Shown piece by piece: positions 1 to 12,524 of a stretch of 64,000 bases of DNA. The notes below the pieces were generated by a model. It made no database searches. It had not been told where the DNA came from and saw only the letters and a list, made by a program, of their open reading frames with translations. The stretch is from Ecdyonurus torrentis (taxonomy: Eukaryota > Arthropoda > Insecta > Ephemeroptera > Heptageniidae), in NCBI GenBank assembly GCA_949318235.1, contig OX439135.1:24083050-24147049 (forward strand). Reading direction: 5' to 3'. The number at the start of each line of letters is the position of its first letter. Position 1 is the stretch's first letter. The position numbers and the translations under genes are program-made.

Positions 1-454
1 AAAAAACTGACCATGTATTAGATTTTAATATTTTGTTTTATTAGCAAATATTTATACAAAACTATAGTTTCCCAATGGTCATATTACACAACTGCTTCAA
101 GTGAGCTGATTTGCTCGTGCGGAAGCAAGATATATTATTAAAAAATAAAAGATCCAAAGAACAAGTAAATATAAGTTCAAGTATATGATTATCATATTAT
201 TATCATATGAAATATGAAATTTATATATTTATATAAAAAAATAACATAAAGAATTATTGTATGAAGCATAATAATACATTGATCACTCCTATCCCTCCAA
301 TCTTACGTAATATCAGTATAGGGTTTCTAGAATATTTACAGAGTAATTTAGTTATTTACTTTTTCGTGTGTTGCACTAACATACTTTTTTAATTACTTTT
401 TTTTTTTAATTATATGTACAATGACTTAGTAGTTTTGATATTTATTATTCATTT
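1..454. other. AT-rich stretch, nothing recognised
   Basis: No coding region, inverted repeat or known family could be recognised here. There are only short A/T runs. Confidence 0.5.
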
Positions 455-645
455 AAAGTTTTAGTCCCATAAGCCATTATTAATTTCAATGATTATTTGC
501 TCTCTTATCTGAGGGTCATGGGTTCTGAAAATTTTATCATAGGTAGCTGTTACTGTTAACTTTTAAATGGCATCATAGAGTTTGATTTTTTTTTTTTTTT
601 TTTTTTTGAGATTTTGAGATACAAGACATCTGAATACAACTTTTA
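455..645 (+). mobile_element. Family E2 MITE, half copy
   Basis: It matches the 3' half of the copies at 18563 and 29510, sharing AAGTTTTAGTCCCATAAG, TCATAGGTAGCTGTTACTG and GATACAAGACATCTGAATAC. The other half is missing, so this is a truncated copy. Confidence 0.7.
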
Positions 646-984
646 AGTATGTATCTCATCAAAAAAAAAAATTATTTATGTCTGTTTTAATATTTCAATA
701 TGTTAAAATTGCAAAAACAAAAAAATATAATATTAATAATCATATATATATATATTATAAATTATGATTGTTTGAAATATGATAAATTTTGTAAATAACA
801 AATATCCTAAATATATAAAATGACTGATGGTAAACACTTTATTATGCAAGTGTTATTTATATATTTATTTGTGTATGTATTTTTTTTTAATCAACATGTA
901 CCAACTGGTATTTTGATCAATAAAGAAACTGAAACTGAAAACTGAAACTGAAAAATATAAAATGTTTTTCAGTGAAGGATATTT

Positions 985-1001
985 CTAAAAAAATATATAT
1001 A

Positions 1002-1069
<68 letters not shown>

Positions 1070-1076
1070 ATATATT
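985..1076. repeat. Imperfect (AT)n microsatellite
   Basis: AT dinucleotides broken by a few TTA interruptions. Confidence 0.95.
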
Positions 1077-1306
1077 AATACTAATAATAAAAAGAGGTTT
1101 TCAATGGAAAATTAAAAATATAAGAAATTAGGAGAATACCTCTCAGTTTTTCGCACATTGGTTGAACTGTAACTCATGGATAGTGGGTTCCAACAAGCTC
1201 TATTATATTAAAAATAAAAGTAATAATTTTATTGTGGTTGAACATAATACGTATATTAGGCATTAAGAGTAGGCCAGACGTGTTTTCAGGCTTAAATATC
1301 ACCTTT

Positions 1307-1411
<105 letters not shown>

Positions 1412-1609
1412 TTGAATAAAGACGATAGCTAAAGGGCTATGGGTGTTGTTCGTATACCCTGTTGTCTTGCTACAAAAATAAAATGCGCATTACATTTAAA
1501 TAAACAAAGTTGATGGTCATTTTAGTAACAGAAAACAAGTTATATGATGCGCAGTATATTATTGTTTCATTGTTTCTATAATTGATAGTAATCAAATAAA
1601 ATTCATCAG

Positions 1610-2130
1610 CAATGGACCAATTGCAATGAACGAACTTTTTAAAATAATTTGAAATATTCTTAATGCATTTTTTTTATGGAAAATATTTTTCACTTTTACA
1701 CGTTGTAACAATGGATCTTATCGGTTTAGCGCGCGGGGAGACGCTGAGAAAGCTAAGGGTCCCCTAATTTAACATTATAATGTATTATTAACGTATACGC
1801 TTATGGGTAAAAACACTTTTTTTTTTTTTTTTTTTTTTGCAATTTTTGAGAAAACTACTCTAACGCGATTTCAGAGATATTTAAATATGAAAAATTGCAT
1901 TTACTTTTAAATGTTATAAGCGCCATAGAAATTTTATAAGAATTTTTTAAATCGATAACCTCCATTAAAAACATTTCATTTTGGTGTAAGATCAAAGGTC
2001 ACTTTTGTGTATAGGCATTTGCCCTTTTCTCACCCCAGTTGGGTAAAAATACTTTTTTTTTCTTCTCTTTGTACCATGTTTAACCCAATAAAGAATTAAA
2101 ATTATTATTGCAAGTGGTTCATTGCAATGC
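1610..2130 (+). mobile_element. Family V/U TIR element
   Basis: It starts ATGGACCAATTGCAATGAACG and ends with the near-complement GCAAGTGGTTCATTGCAATG. The interior carries TTATCGGTTTAGCGCGCGGG, AAGCTAAGGGTCCCCTAA and GAGAAAACTACTC, shared with 15285-15525 and 34933-35150. No coding capacity. Confidence 0.65.
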
Positions 2131-2520
2131 ACAATTATTTATTGATAAAAAATTTCTCCACTAACAATTAACAAAAAGGTTATCAATTTTGTGTTCCAAT
2201 ATTCTAATTAAATAAAATTATCTCTATACTAATTATTATTTTTTAAACGTAGATAATGAAAATAAAATCAATAAAACAAAAATCAATAAGGAAAATTTAA
2301 TTAGAACTTTAAGTGATAAAAATCTTTTGTTATAACAATTATTTAAATGTCAAAATTTGATAGTTTTATCATTAGTAATACTTCTGATAAAATCTATAAC
2401 CTATTTCTAATGAAATATATTGACTCATCATTCATCATCATTCATTGATATTGATATCAATATTTTATAAAAACAATAAGCTGGATTCTTATGATATAGA
2501 AAGCTAATACCTCAGCATTG

Positions 2521-2552
<32 letters not shown>

Positions 2553-2589
2553 GGAGGTTTTGCTAAAACCATTTTAGTCTTTATGTATG

Positions 2590-3100
2590 TATAGGGTATT
2601 GTTATACATTCATGTTAAAGTCAACGCAATGTTGGATAACTCAATATAACATTGGTTGCATAGGATAATAATCATTTTGCCAGTTTAAAAACACTATACA
2701 ATATTTTTGAGAGCATTATTGATACTATCAGGCTCGGACTGGCCATAAGAGCAAGTCCGCAATTGCGGACGTGGCCCCCCCTGTTTGGAGGCCCCTAAGG
2801 CCCAAAAAGGGGCGTAACTAGGGTGTTACGCCCCCTTTGTGGCCCCTAAAGAGGGTGTTACACCCCTTTTGCGGACGAGGCCCCTTGATTGCCAGTCCGA
2901 CCCTGGATACTATTAATATGTTGAATTATAGTATCTCAAGTATGTGAGAAAAATAACATTAACAATTAAACAATTAACCGATTTCCCAAAGAAAATTGAC
3001 TTAAATGAAGTCAATTTGATTTATTAGGAGCAATGTTATTCATTACTCCAGTATGACCTATAAGCGCATTAAATATGACGTCATCTGCATACACCCTATA
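2590..3100 (+). mobile_element. Family A MITE split by an hAT insertion
   Basis: A typical family A copy starts TATAGGGTRTNNGCATTCATGTT and ends CGCATACACCCTATA, with terminal repeats of about 14 bp and TA target sites. This copy carries GAGAGCATT, TCTCAAGTATGTGAGAAAAA, the CRE octamer at 3076 and CACCCTATA at its end. It is interrupted at 2729-2905. Confidence 0.85.
2729..2905. mobile_element. hAT-type MITE nested in family A
   Basis: A 177-bp insert with ends CAGGCTCGGACTGGCC and GCCAGTCCGACCCTG, which are inverted repeats. It is flanked by a perfect 8-bp duplication GATACTAT at 2721-2728 and 2906-2913. CAG..CTG ends and 8-bp duplications are hallmarks of hAT elements. The interior is GC-rich (GGCCCC, TTACGCCCC repeats) and non-coding. 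Confidence 0.9.
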
Positions 3101-3387
3101 GGGAAAATTTCATTTCTATAATTTATTAATTTTATTTCTTTTCTCAGATATAAATAGTTCTTTCTAAACAATAAAAAAATAATAAAATAATAAAAATTGA
3201 ACAGAAAATAGTTCTTGAGTAATATTTGCTATTTTTTTAATTTGAAAAAAAAAATAAAAAAAAACTATACTACACTATATTGTGAATGTTATATATTGCT
3301 CATGTATGGCGTCGAAGCGCAAGTTTAAATTAATAACTTAAATCACCCAATAAGGACATAATTCAAGAGTAAGAGTGGTTGCATTTC

Positions 3388-3602
3388 ATATACATAATTC
3401 GACGCCATAAGTGAGCACTAAATAACATGGGCAGATATGGGAAAATTACATATTATGCCAGTTTAAAAATACTAATAAATAAAAAAAAGTAATTTTCCAA
3501 AGAAAATAACCATGGTTATGTCCTTTGCTGAGCAATATTATTCATTGCTCCAATATGGCGCTCAAGCGCATTCAGTATGACGTCATGCGCACACACACTA
3601 TA
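3388..3602 (+). mobile_element. Family A MITE, diverged copy
   Basis: It contains GACGCCATAAGTGAGCAC, GCCAGTTTAAAAA, AGCAATATTATTCATTGCTC and TATGACGTCATGCGC, ending in a degenerate ACACACACTATA. A small additional end fragment (TGCTCATGTATGGCGTCGAAG) lies at about 3296-3330. Confidence 0.7.
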
Positions 3603-4139
3603 CCATAAATGGTGGTTCTTACTTTTTTTATTTTGGATCTTACAAATATGCATCTTTGCGATGATATCATATATATATAATAAGCAGCAGAAATTAGTAA
3701 AAACACAATAGGAGAAACTATGCCAATTTTTGCTGCAAACAAAAATAAAAGGTTAAGTAATTTCAAAATAACCTATTATATTGTTTTGTAACTGCTAACG
3801 GTCAGTTTCTAGTTTCTAGGTTAATATGATATTTGATATATTAAGTCAGTAAAATTAAATCTATTTTGTTTATCTATTATTCAGCTTCGGCAATAGAACG
3901 CAAAGAAATGCATACAAGATCCAGTAATCAATTACACAATACCACCCATAACCTAACATAAAAAACAAAAAGTCCTAAATCTGTTTGTACAGCAATCTAC
4001 AATCATTTTTATAACTTTTTGCAATCTCAAAATTGCAATGAAAATAAGGTGAGAAAAATAATAGTAAACTTGATGTGCAATTGTGCCTTGTATAATTTAA
4101 AGTAATTCTTCAATATTGAGCAGGATAATTTCCTAAATA

Positions 4140-4596
4140 TCTTAAAGCCCCTATGCGCTTATTTTTTTTTTATCATTTATAATACTAGATTGATAATTAC
4201 CATACCTTATTATCCATGAATTAGACACACCACGTTGATTTTGTATTTATTTTTATTTATTTTCATTTTGACAGTTGAAATAAAACTTATCTGACGTCAC
4301 AATGTACCGGTGACTGTGATTGGCTGACTTATCACGTGACCAGATCCAGTGGCTGTGATTGGCTGACTCATCAGCAAATCACAGTCACCCGTCAAGTCAC
4401 GTGATAAAGTCAGCCAAGCACAGTCACCAGTACATTGTGACGTCAGATAAGTTTTATTTCAACTGTCAAAATGAAAATAAATAAAAATAAATACAAAATC
4501 AACGTGGTGTGTCTAATTCATGGATAATAAGGTATGGTAATTATCAATCTAGTATTCTAAATGATAAAAAAATAAGCGCATAAGGGCTTTATAAGG
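4140..4596. mobile_element. Family D foldback MITE
   Basis: A long palindrome. The left arm carries TTAAAGCCCCTATGCGC, GATTGATAATTACCATACC and TCTGACGTCACAATGTACC; the right arm repeats them in reverse complement. The left end sits at TTAA, and a TGACGTCA octamer lies in each arm (4292, 4438). Other copies: 24658, 47495, and a half copy at 62635. Confidence 0.85.
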
Positions 4597-4847
4597 TACG
4601 CACACAGTAATTGATATGTAAGGAGACGTATAATGTTTTTGTATATTTGTAGATATGTTCTATACAATGACTTAGTACTTCTAATATTTATTATTCTTTT
4701 GAATATGTTTTTGCATAATACTGTATATGTTTTTGCATACTGTATATTATGTTTATGAGACAAGATCTATATTACTATGTAATATTCTGATCAATAAATT
4801 TATTTATTTATTTTATATTTATTTATTTCATAGAGGGCATACCTGTT

Positions 4848-5325
4848 TATAAAAATTGATCCGTTTTGTAATGCAAATAAAAATAAGATATAATATTTTA
4901 TTACGTTCTATGTCTTTACAGAATAGAACAAAGTCAAATAACACAAAATACATCAACATCAATAACCTGTGGAATCTCTATGTTTGTTATACATGATATT
5001 AAAATTTTTTAAAAAACTTAGGCTAGTTATACTTTATGATAGAGATATGGGGTAAAATACTTTTTTAAATGAAAATAAAGATAAAAGAATGAGATTTTTC
5101 AAAACTGTATAAATAAAAATATCGAGTCTTGAAAACTTTGCTCTCGATAGATACAAACGCCAGGGCTGGCGTGGACGTATGCTTCAGCACCAATTGATCT
5201 TGATTCCCACGTTAAATAGCCGTAAGGTAATTTTTTTTATTAAAACTTTCATTCAAGTCATCATTAATAAAAAAAAATAAAAAAAACTTTTTCAAGTATA
5301 TTATTATATTATATATAATATATAA

Positions 5326-5369
<44 letters not shown>

Positions 5370-5462
5370 TCATTCGCATTTTGGAAAAAATGCATTTTTT
5401 TTTTCGTTTGCGTTTCAATTGAGCAGAATTTTTAAGACCCAAATAGTTTTATTTACAGTTTT

Positions 5463-5525
<63 letters not shown>

Positions 5526-5618
5526 AAAGCTATATTTTCATACATATGGAAAAAGCATTTTACTTCATATCTTTGTATTTTTATTTGCATTACAAAACGG
5601 AGGGATTTGTATAAACAC
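4848..5618. mobile_element. Family X, TIR element of about 770 bp
   Basis: The left end reads TTTATAAAAATTGATCCG then TTTTGTAATGCAAATAAAAATA. The right end reads TATTTTTATTTGCATTACAAAACGG then ATTTGTATAAAC, an inverted repeat of about 40 bp with few mismatches. The interior holds (AT)n and (CT)n runs and no ORF of note. Confidence 0.6.
5468..5524. repeat. (CT)n microsatellite
   Basis: About 57 bp of uninterrupted CT. Confidence 0.95.
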
Positions 5619-6159
5619 CCTGTATAATATGATTAAAGCTTATAAAAAAAGGTGGATATTGAATTAACCGCAATCATAAGTGGCGAGGGAAAGGTTCAAG
5701 GTCCACTAAATGTTGTAGCCTTAAGCATTACGAAAACACGTAGTGTTTGTGTTGAGAAAACAACTGCAACGAGATTGGAAAATTTTAAATACTAGAAATA
5801 CTGTTACTTGATTTAAAAGCTAATATATTTATTATTTTGAATTTCTCATTCATCACTAATGATAACATTAATTGTGAATGAGAATTCTATCATATATTTA
5901 AAACATTTACCAGAACCACATATATATAAAATCAATAATAATAAAACGTGAAATAAATTAAAGATTTTAAAATTCTGTTATAATTATAGCCATGTGACAA
6001 AATAAAAATAAATAAAAGTATTTATAATTATTATTATTTAATGAATCACTGCACGTTGAATGCAAAGGCATGCGTCGAACCATTAACATTTTTTATTTAT
6101 ATATTTATTTATATATTTATTTACAATAGTAGTAACACAATCTCCTAATAATCTCATAA

Positions 6160-6227
<68 letters not shown>

Positions 6228-6918
6228 CGTATTTAAAAAAAAATGCTTATAGATAGAACAAAAAATACCAATTTTTGAAAGGGCGTGCTGTTTAATAATT
6301 ATTGTTCGTTTGTTATTCTTATTTTCTTTCCTTTGAATTTAGTATTATGTATTATGCTATAATAAAATTATTGTTTTTTGTTATTGATTTCAGTTTGACA
6401 AGACGAATGCTTGTAGTAACATGCATAATGTTGCTATATCAACTGCATGGCTCAATAAAAATATTTCTAATTCGTAACAATTTTTGTACTATACAACACT
6501 TGTAGTATAGTTTATAAACTTTAAAAATACACTCAAATTTAAGTTTGTATACTTTATGTATGAATAAAATTGTAAATTAAGCTTCATTACGTAAAAAAAT
6601 CAATAATTTAAAAATATGACCTAAAATAATGATATTTTAAATGTGTGCATTGAGGTCGGAGGCTGACTATGTACTTATATGATTCAATTACAGCAGTTGA
6701 TGTCTGGAGGGATATATTGGCAAAGTCGTATCTTGCAACAAGTATAATTATATACATTAACATTATTGCAAATATAAAAATCCGTGAATTAGAATTTTAA
6801 ACAACGTAAAATATTGTGTTATATAATATTCTGATGAAGTAATTATTAGGTGTAGTTTTATATAAATAATTATTTTCATTGTTATGTTATTTTAAACAAT
6901 TACTATTTTTAATATTTA
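5619..6918. other. AT-rich stretch without recognised gene
   Basis: Contains an (AAAT)n run at 6154-6226 and otherwise unassigned AT-rich DNA. The short open frames are low-complexity and not supported as genes. Confidence 0.5.
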
Positions 6919-7197
6919 TATAGGGTGTGTGCACATGACGTCATTCTGAATGCTTTTTGATGCTCTTCTTGTGCAATGAATAACATTGCTCAGCATAGGA
7001 CAAACGTAGTTTTTGACTATTTTCTTTGGTAAATTAGCTATTTTTTGGTCATTATTATTTTTTTGCATACTTGAGGTACTAATTCAACCTGTTAACAGCA
7101 TCAATGCTCTCAAAAAAAAAATTGCTAAGTATTTAAACTGGCAAAATGTGCTGCTCACTTATGGCGTCGACTTTAACATGAATGAAACCACCCTATA
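6919..7197 (-). mobile_element. Family A MITE
   Basis: Starts TATAGGGTGTGTGCACATGACGTCATTC and ends GTCGACTTTAACATG..ACCACCCTATA. It shares its right-hand TATA with the A2 element that follows, so the two are chained without spacer. Confidence 0.85.
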
Positions 7198-7503
7198 GAC
7201 CGGTTGTACTCATGTTTAAAAGCTGCCATTTTGTTGGTTAGAAATACACACAGACCAGCATAGGAAAAAATGTTTTTTTTTTTTATTTTGTAAAAGCAAT
7301 AGAAGCTACAAAGCTCAATCTAAGCCTTATTTCTAGCTCCCAATAAGCTACAAGAATATCAGAAAAATGCTCATAGTTTTCAAAATATTATATTCTTATA
7401 TTTTGTGGCAAATGAGGGCAAATAACGTTTCTCCTATGCTGGACAATGCATTTATTCACCACAAACATGGCGACAAAGCGAAAGGATGTGAAAGAGGTCT
7501 ATA
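7194..7503 (+). mobile_element. Family A2 MITE
   Basis: Ends TATAGACCGGTTGTACTCAT and AAAGCGAAAGGATGTG..GGTCTATA. The interior matches 10489, 17802 and 51692: TTTAAAAGCTGCCATTTTG, ACCAGCATAGGAAAAA and TTTCTAGCTCC. TA-type ends like family A, but a different interior and no CRE octamer. Confidence 0.85.
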
Positions 7504-7836
7504 GGGGGTGTATGAATTATGAATACATGTTAAAGTCAATGTCATGCTGGATCACTCAATAACATGGGTGGCATAGGAAAATAACTAACTTTGCCAGTTT
7601 AAAAACGACTAAAAATACAATATTTTTGAGAGCATTGATGTTGTTAATAGCTTGAATTATTATCTCAAGTATGTGAGAAAAATAATAATAACCAAAAAAA
7701 TGAACCAATTTCCCAAAGTAAATAGGTAAAATTGAAGTTTTTCTTATACTGAGCAATTTTATTCACTACTCCAGTATGACTAGAGTATGGCCTACAAGTG
7801 CATTAAATATGACGTCATTCTCATAAGTGAGTTGGG
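7500..7836 (+). mobile_element. Family A MITE
   Basis: Starts TATAGGGGGTGTATG, overlapping the last TATA of the preceding A2 copy. It carries GCATGCTGGATCACTCAATA, GAGAGCATTGATG and AATATGACGTCATTCTC; the right end is degenerate. Confidence 0.8.
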
Positions 7837-7980
7837 TGGATATGTATTATATAAAAAATAAAAATTGAATATTATAATATGAAATATAATAAATTAATAT
7901 TTAAATTATATTTAATAATAAATTTATTTAGAAATTTTATAATATTTATAATCTATGGCACATATTAATAATTTTATTAA

Positions 7981-9229
7981 AGACAAGGGACGGTTTTTGA
8001 GGGGTTTCGTTACATATACTTTTCTTTGGCTAAATCATTAAACGAAATCGTCATACACCTGATAGTGCAGTATTAAGTAAAAACGTTCGAAAAAGTTAAT
8101 CTAATTTTCATTTTAAAATCTCATTTACTCAATGAAAATAATGTCTAAAATGGCGACATTAAAAAATGTTTGAACAAACATATTTCCGAAATTCTCCGTG
8201 AGATATGTGAAAAAACCGACTCTAGCAAACAATATTAGATTTAGAATGCTTCGGTTTAATGTGAATAGAAACCGTTCGAAAGTCGGAAAGAATAAATATT
8301 TTAAAGTTCTGCAAAACCAGAAATACCGACATTTTTTTGAAATCGTTTGCGGCATTTCAATAGTTTGATGCGCATTTGATGCTCATTTTTTTCTAATGTT
8401 CAGCTGTGCAGCTAATGGAAATTTGGCAACATTGCACAAGAGCAGCTGAATGAGCTGAAGAAAATAATAAAAATGTGATCGTGTAGTCATGGGAAAGTCA
8501 TATTTCACTGATTTATACTAAAATGACGTATAATAACGTATTCATGAATATTTGGCAAAACTCAAAAGTGTAAATGCATATGGGTGACAAAATAATTTTG
8601 AAACATCAATCGCGCGACGATTGCTGATTGCGAATCTCGGTGACATAGTGTCACGCAAAGATCAGATAAGTACCTAGCATTTTTTATAAGATCGCGATTC
8701 TTTGTGTTGAAATATCGACATTCTGGATTTCAGGGAGATCAGTTGGACTGGACATAATCTGAACGGTTTGTGTTCAGGGAGCGAGAAACATCGCGCCGGC
8801 TGGTTTTGTTTGTGTAAGTCGACGGCGGTCGCGAGAGTGCCGGTATACATATATGTGATGTGAGTTCGGCGTTCGGCGCTTATTGCATGTTTTCAGTATT
8901 GTATTTGCTGTATATATAATAAATATAAGTCTACGCATCTATTTGTATGTTTATATTCAATATATTTAATGAATTTTACGTGCTAAATATCATTCATAAC
9001 AAACATAAACAACACTTTTATTGTGCGATGTTGCCAAATGTTGCACCATGGCCAAATTTTGTCAAAAGAGCGCCAAAGAGATAATTTTATTTTTATTTAT
9101 TTTTTTAATTGTTAATTTTTAACTATGATTTTTTTAAACATTTTTCTGGTCTTCTGTAAGGCAATATTAGGCATATTAATCAAGTTTTGATAAGTTTAAA
9201 CATACTTGAGCAAAAAGCGTCCCTTGTCT
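7981..9229. mobile_element. Family R, TTAA-flanked element of about 1.25 kb
   Basis: The ends AGACAAGGGACG and CGTCCCTTGTCT are perfect inverted repeats, each directly flanked by TTAA (7977-7980 and 9230-9233). A GC-richer, CpG-containing core lies at about 8600-8880, unlike its surroundings. No transposase reading frame is visible, so it is probably non-autonomous. Confidence 0.75.
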
Positions 9230-9446
9230 TTAAGTAAAAAAAAAAATATTTAAGTATAATAATTGTTTAAAATATATTTATAGATAATATTTATAATCTT
9301 ATAATGAATCTCATGAAAAGACTTCACTTAATTGTGATATATAACTGTAATGATAAATTTTTGATAATGTTACGACGTTATGGCATAGGGAGGTATGGTA
9401 TGATAGCATTCAAATAAAATTCATCGCCATATGTGAGCACTATATA

Positions 9447-9745
9447 GGAAGGTTTCAATCATATTGAAGTCGTGACCATAAGTGAGAACTAAATAACATG
9501 GGCCAGTATAGGAAAATAACTAACTTTGCCAGTTTAAAAATGACTAAACAATATATTTGAAAGCATTGATGTTAATAGCTTGAATTATTATCTCAAGTAT
9601 GTGAGAAAAATAATAATATCCACAAAAATAACTCATTTTAGCCAAGATTGAAGTTTGTCCTATACTGAGCAATATTATTCACTACTCCAGTATGGCCTCC
9701 AAGCGCATTAAATATGACGTCAACCACAACCTCATTTTATAAGTG
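9447..9745 (+). mobile_element. Family A MITE
   Basis: Contains GTGACCATAAGTGAGAACTAAATAAC, GCCAGTATAGGAAAATAAC, CTCAAGTATGTGAGAAAAA and AAGCGCATTAAATATGACGTCA. Terminal repeats are degenerate. Confidence 0.75.
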
Positions 9746-9884
9746 TGTTGTTGGATGCCCTATATAACAAAATTAAAATTGAATATTATAATAATTTAAA
9801 TTTTAATAAATAATAAATTTATTTATAAATTTTATAATATTTTTTTGCCATTTATTAGGAGATTGTTGATCTTAAAAAAGGATG

Positions 9885-10040
9885 CATTTCAAGTATGCGA
9901 GAAAAATATCTAAATTTCCAAAGACTATTATAACTTTCGTTTGTCCTCCTATGCCCTATGCTGTGTAATGTAATTCATTGCTCCATGGCGTCAAAACGCA
10001 TTCAGTATGACGTAATGCGGTTACAATCCTATATATTATA
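9885..10040 (+). mobile_element. Family A MITE, right-end fragment
   Basis: Matches the distal half of family A (AAGTATGCGAGAAAAATA, GTTTGTCC, TCATTGCTCCATGGCGTC, CAGTATGACG), ending near CCTATA. Confidence 0.65.
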
Positions 10041-10488
10041 TAATAATATATGGTAGAACTATTGTAATACTTTATTGTATATCAAGTGATTTTTATCTCA
10101 GCTCAATGCAACTAAAAAAAAAAAAAAGTATATAACGGATATTATTCATAATAAATTATATTTAATAGCTCAATTTCATGTATACGTTGAAACCATGTAA
10201 TTTATGCTATTTTTATTTATAGTAACTACACGTATGTTACGTAAGTGCAAAAGTACATTTTTTTCGATACACTACGAAAGCACAATATGTAAGACAAAGC
10301 AATTACAGAGCGCTTTTAAAATTGAGCTGCTTAAAAAAAAAAAAAATACTTGCTATATTTACGACGGGAAAACAGTTGAGCCAGTGTTGAATTTCAAAGA
10401 ACAATAACTATAATAACTTAGCGATTATGGTGCAACAGGATTAGTTATTTATGATTTTCTATACACTAGAATTTACCTGTGAAGCATG

Positions 10489-10794
10489 CTATAGACAGGT
10501 TGCACTCATATTTAAAAGCTGCCATTTTGTTGGTCAGGAATACATAGGCCAGTATAGGAAAAGCTTCATTTTTATTGTTTTAATACCAAAAAAAGCTTCA
10601 AACCTCAATCAAAGCCTTATTTCTAGCTCCTAATAAGCTTGAAGAATATGAGAAAATTTTGTTGAGTTGAAATAAACTCTTTTTATGTTAAAAAAAAATA
10701 GTAGAAATGATGTTTCCCCTATATGATGGACAATGCATTAGGCACCACAAACTTGGCGACAAAGCGCAAGGATGCGTGCAAGGGGTCTATATAG
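10489..10794 (+). mobile_element. Family A2 MITE
   Basis: Starts CTATAGACAGGTTGCACTC and ends GCGCAAGGATGCGTGCAAGG..TCTATA. The closing TATA abuts the next family A copy. Confidence 0.85.
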
Positions 10795-11354
10795 TGCTTG
10801 TATTCATATATAAAAGTCGACGCCATAAGTGAGCACTAAATAACATGAGACGTTATGGAAAAGCGATGCATTTTCGTAGCTTAAAAAAACTTATTAGCAA
10901 TATATTTTAGAGTATTGATGCTGTTAACAGGTTGAATTAGGATTTCACGCAAGAAAAATAATAAAGACAAATTTAAAAAAAAAAAAAAGTTTGTCCTATA
11001 TAGGGTGTATGCGGATGACGTCATATTTAATGCGCTTGGAGGCCATACTGGAGTAGTGAACAACATTGCTCAGCATAGGACAAACTTAGTTTTTGACAAA
11101 TTTCTTTGGGAAATCTGTTAATTTATTGTTATTTTTCTCACATACTTGAGAAACTAATTCAACATATTTACAACATCAATGCTCTTAAAAATATAACATA
11201 GTGTCAAATAAGTTATTTTTCTATCTCACCCATAATATTGAGTTATCCGATATTGCGTCGACTTTAACATGAATATGCATACACCCTATAGTGAGCAATA
11301 TTATTTATTACTCCAGTATGGCGTCGCAGCGCATTGAGATGACGTCATACGCTC
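10791..11354 (+). mobile_element. Family A MITE (outer copy of a self-nested pair)
   Basis: Left part: AAAGTCGACGCCATAAGTGAG and GATGCTGTTAACAGGTTGAATTAG. It is interrupted after GTTTGTCCTATA and resumes at GTGAGCAATATTATTTATTAC, ending GATGACGTCATACGCTCTATA. The interruption is a complete family A copy. Confidence 0.85.
10998..11291 (-). mobile_element. Family A MITE nested inside another family A copy
   Basis: Complete, with ends TATAGGGTGTATGCGG and GCATACACCCTATA. It lies at a TA within the outer copy's GTTTGTCCTATGCTGAGC region. The octamer TGACGTCA is at 11016. Confidence 0.85.
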
Positions 11355-11913
11355 TATAACAACAGGAGCTGCAGGAAAAACTATTTATAAGGGTCATTTA
11401 ACACACCTTAATTTCCTAATATCCTTTAAACTAGAGTTTCTAGTATATTACAAAACCCGATTAATAGACATATTTTGTCTATGATACCAATATGTTTAGC
11501 CTTTTTTTCTAATTTATTAATTTTTGTTTTTTTAGTGCATCGAGGTTGGCAACATTTAATTAATACTTGACCCTTAATTACTTGACTCACATTTGTTTTC
11601 AGCTATATATATATATATATATATATAAATATATATTATAAAAAAAATTAATAAACAAAATTTTTCATCACTCGTTAACCTTTATTCAGCAATATTAAAA
11701 TGCAATTTGTCACTGTAATTTCAATTACTTAACGCAGCATAAATTACATCACCCGTTTTTTGTGAGTTTGAAAAAAAAAAAAAAAAAACTCCCATTTTTT
11801 TGTTTAAGCTGCTGTGACTAAATTTGCAAATTGTTGTGCTATTAATCTCTGAATTCTGACGCGTTATTGAATTAAGAACGAGTCAAAAATATCTTATCTA
11901 TTTTTTAATCGTT

Positions 11914-11940
11914 TGTGTGTGTGTGTGTGTGTGTGTGTGA

Positions 11941-12022
<82 letters not shown>
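11914..12022. repeat. Compound (GT)n(AT)n microsatellite
   Basis: A GT tract passes directly into an AT tract. Confidence 0.95.
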
Positions 12023-12024
<2 letters not shown>

Positions 12025-12518
12025 TTAAATATAGCGTTGTTCTGTTTAATTAATGTTATTGAGTGCGATCAAATTAGCGTCAGGTATGTAACACTTTACT
12101 TTCTTATCTACGATTAATTATCGCTACACAAAAGTAATTTTATTTCACAATTGAATCAGTATATTATATATATAGATCGAGATATTGTTAAATTAGAGTA
12201 CGGGGAGGAAAAATACTTATAATTATGTAATACAGAAAATTTCGTGATTTTATCATTAATGAATTTTAAATTGCAAGGTCATCTTTGGGAATATGAGCAC
12301 AACATGTTGCATGTATGTTTACATGTATTCCTGGACGACGCACAGTATTCGTGGAGGTGCATGATTGATGTGATTGCACCGACCTGCCTGTCTAGACATT
12401 TCCACGGTTTCTCTAGGCTGTCATGGTAAATGCCGGGTTGTGTACTTAGGCCATGGCCGGCCCGTGTGTGCTTTCCCATTAATTTGGAAATTTGAAATGT
12501 GTATACAACATATATAGA

Positions 12519-12524
12519 TATTTA

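Noticed and set aside
7556..7756. Repeated short frames reading VLIQPVNSINALK at several places
   Set aside because: They come from the conserved AACAGCATCAATGCTCTC segment of family A copies, not from a gene family.
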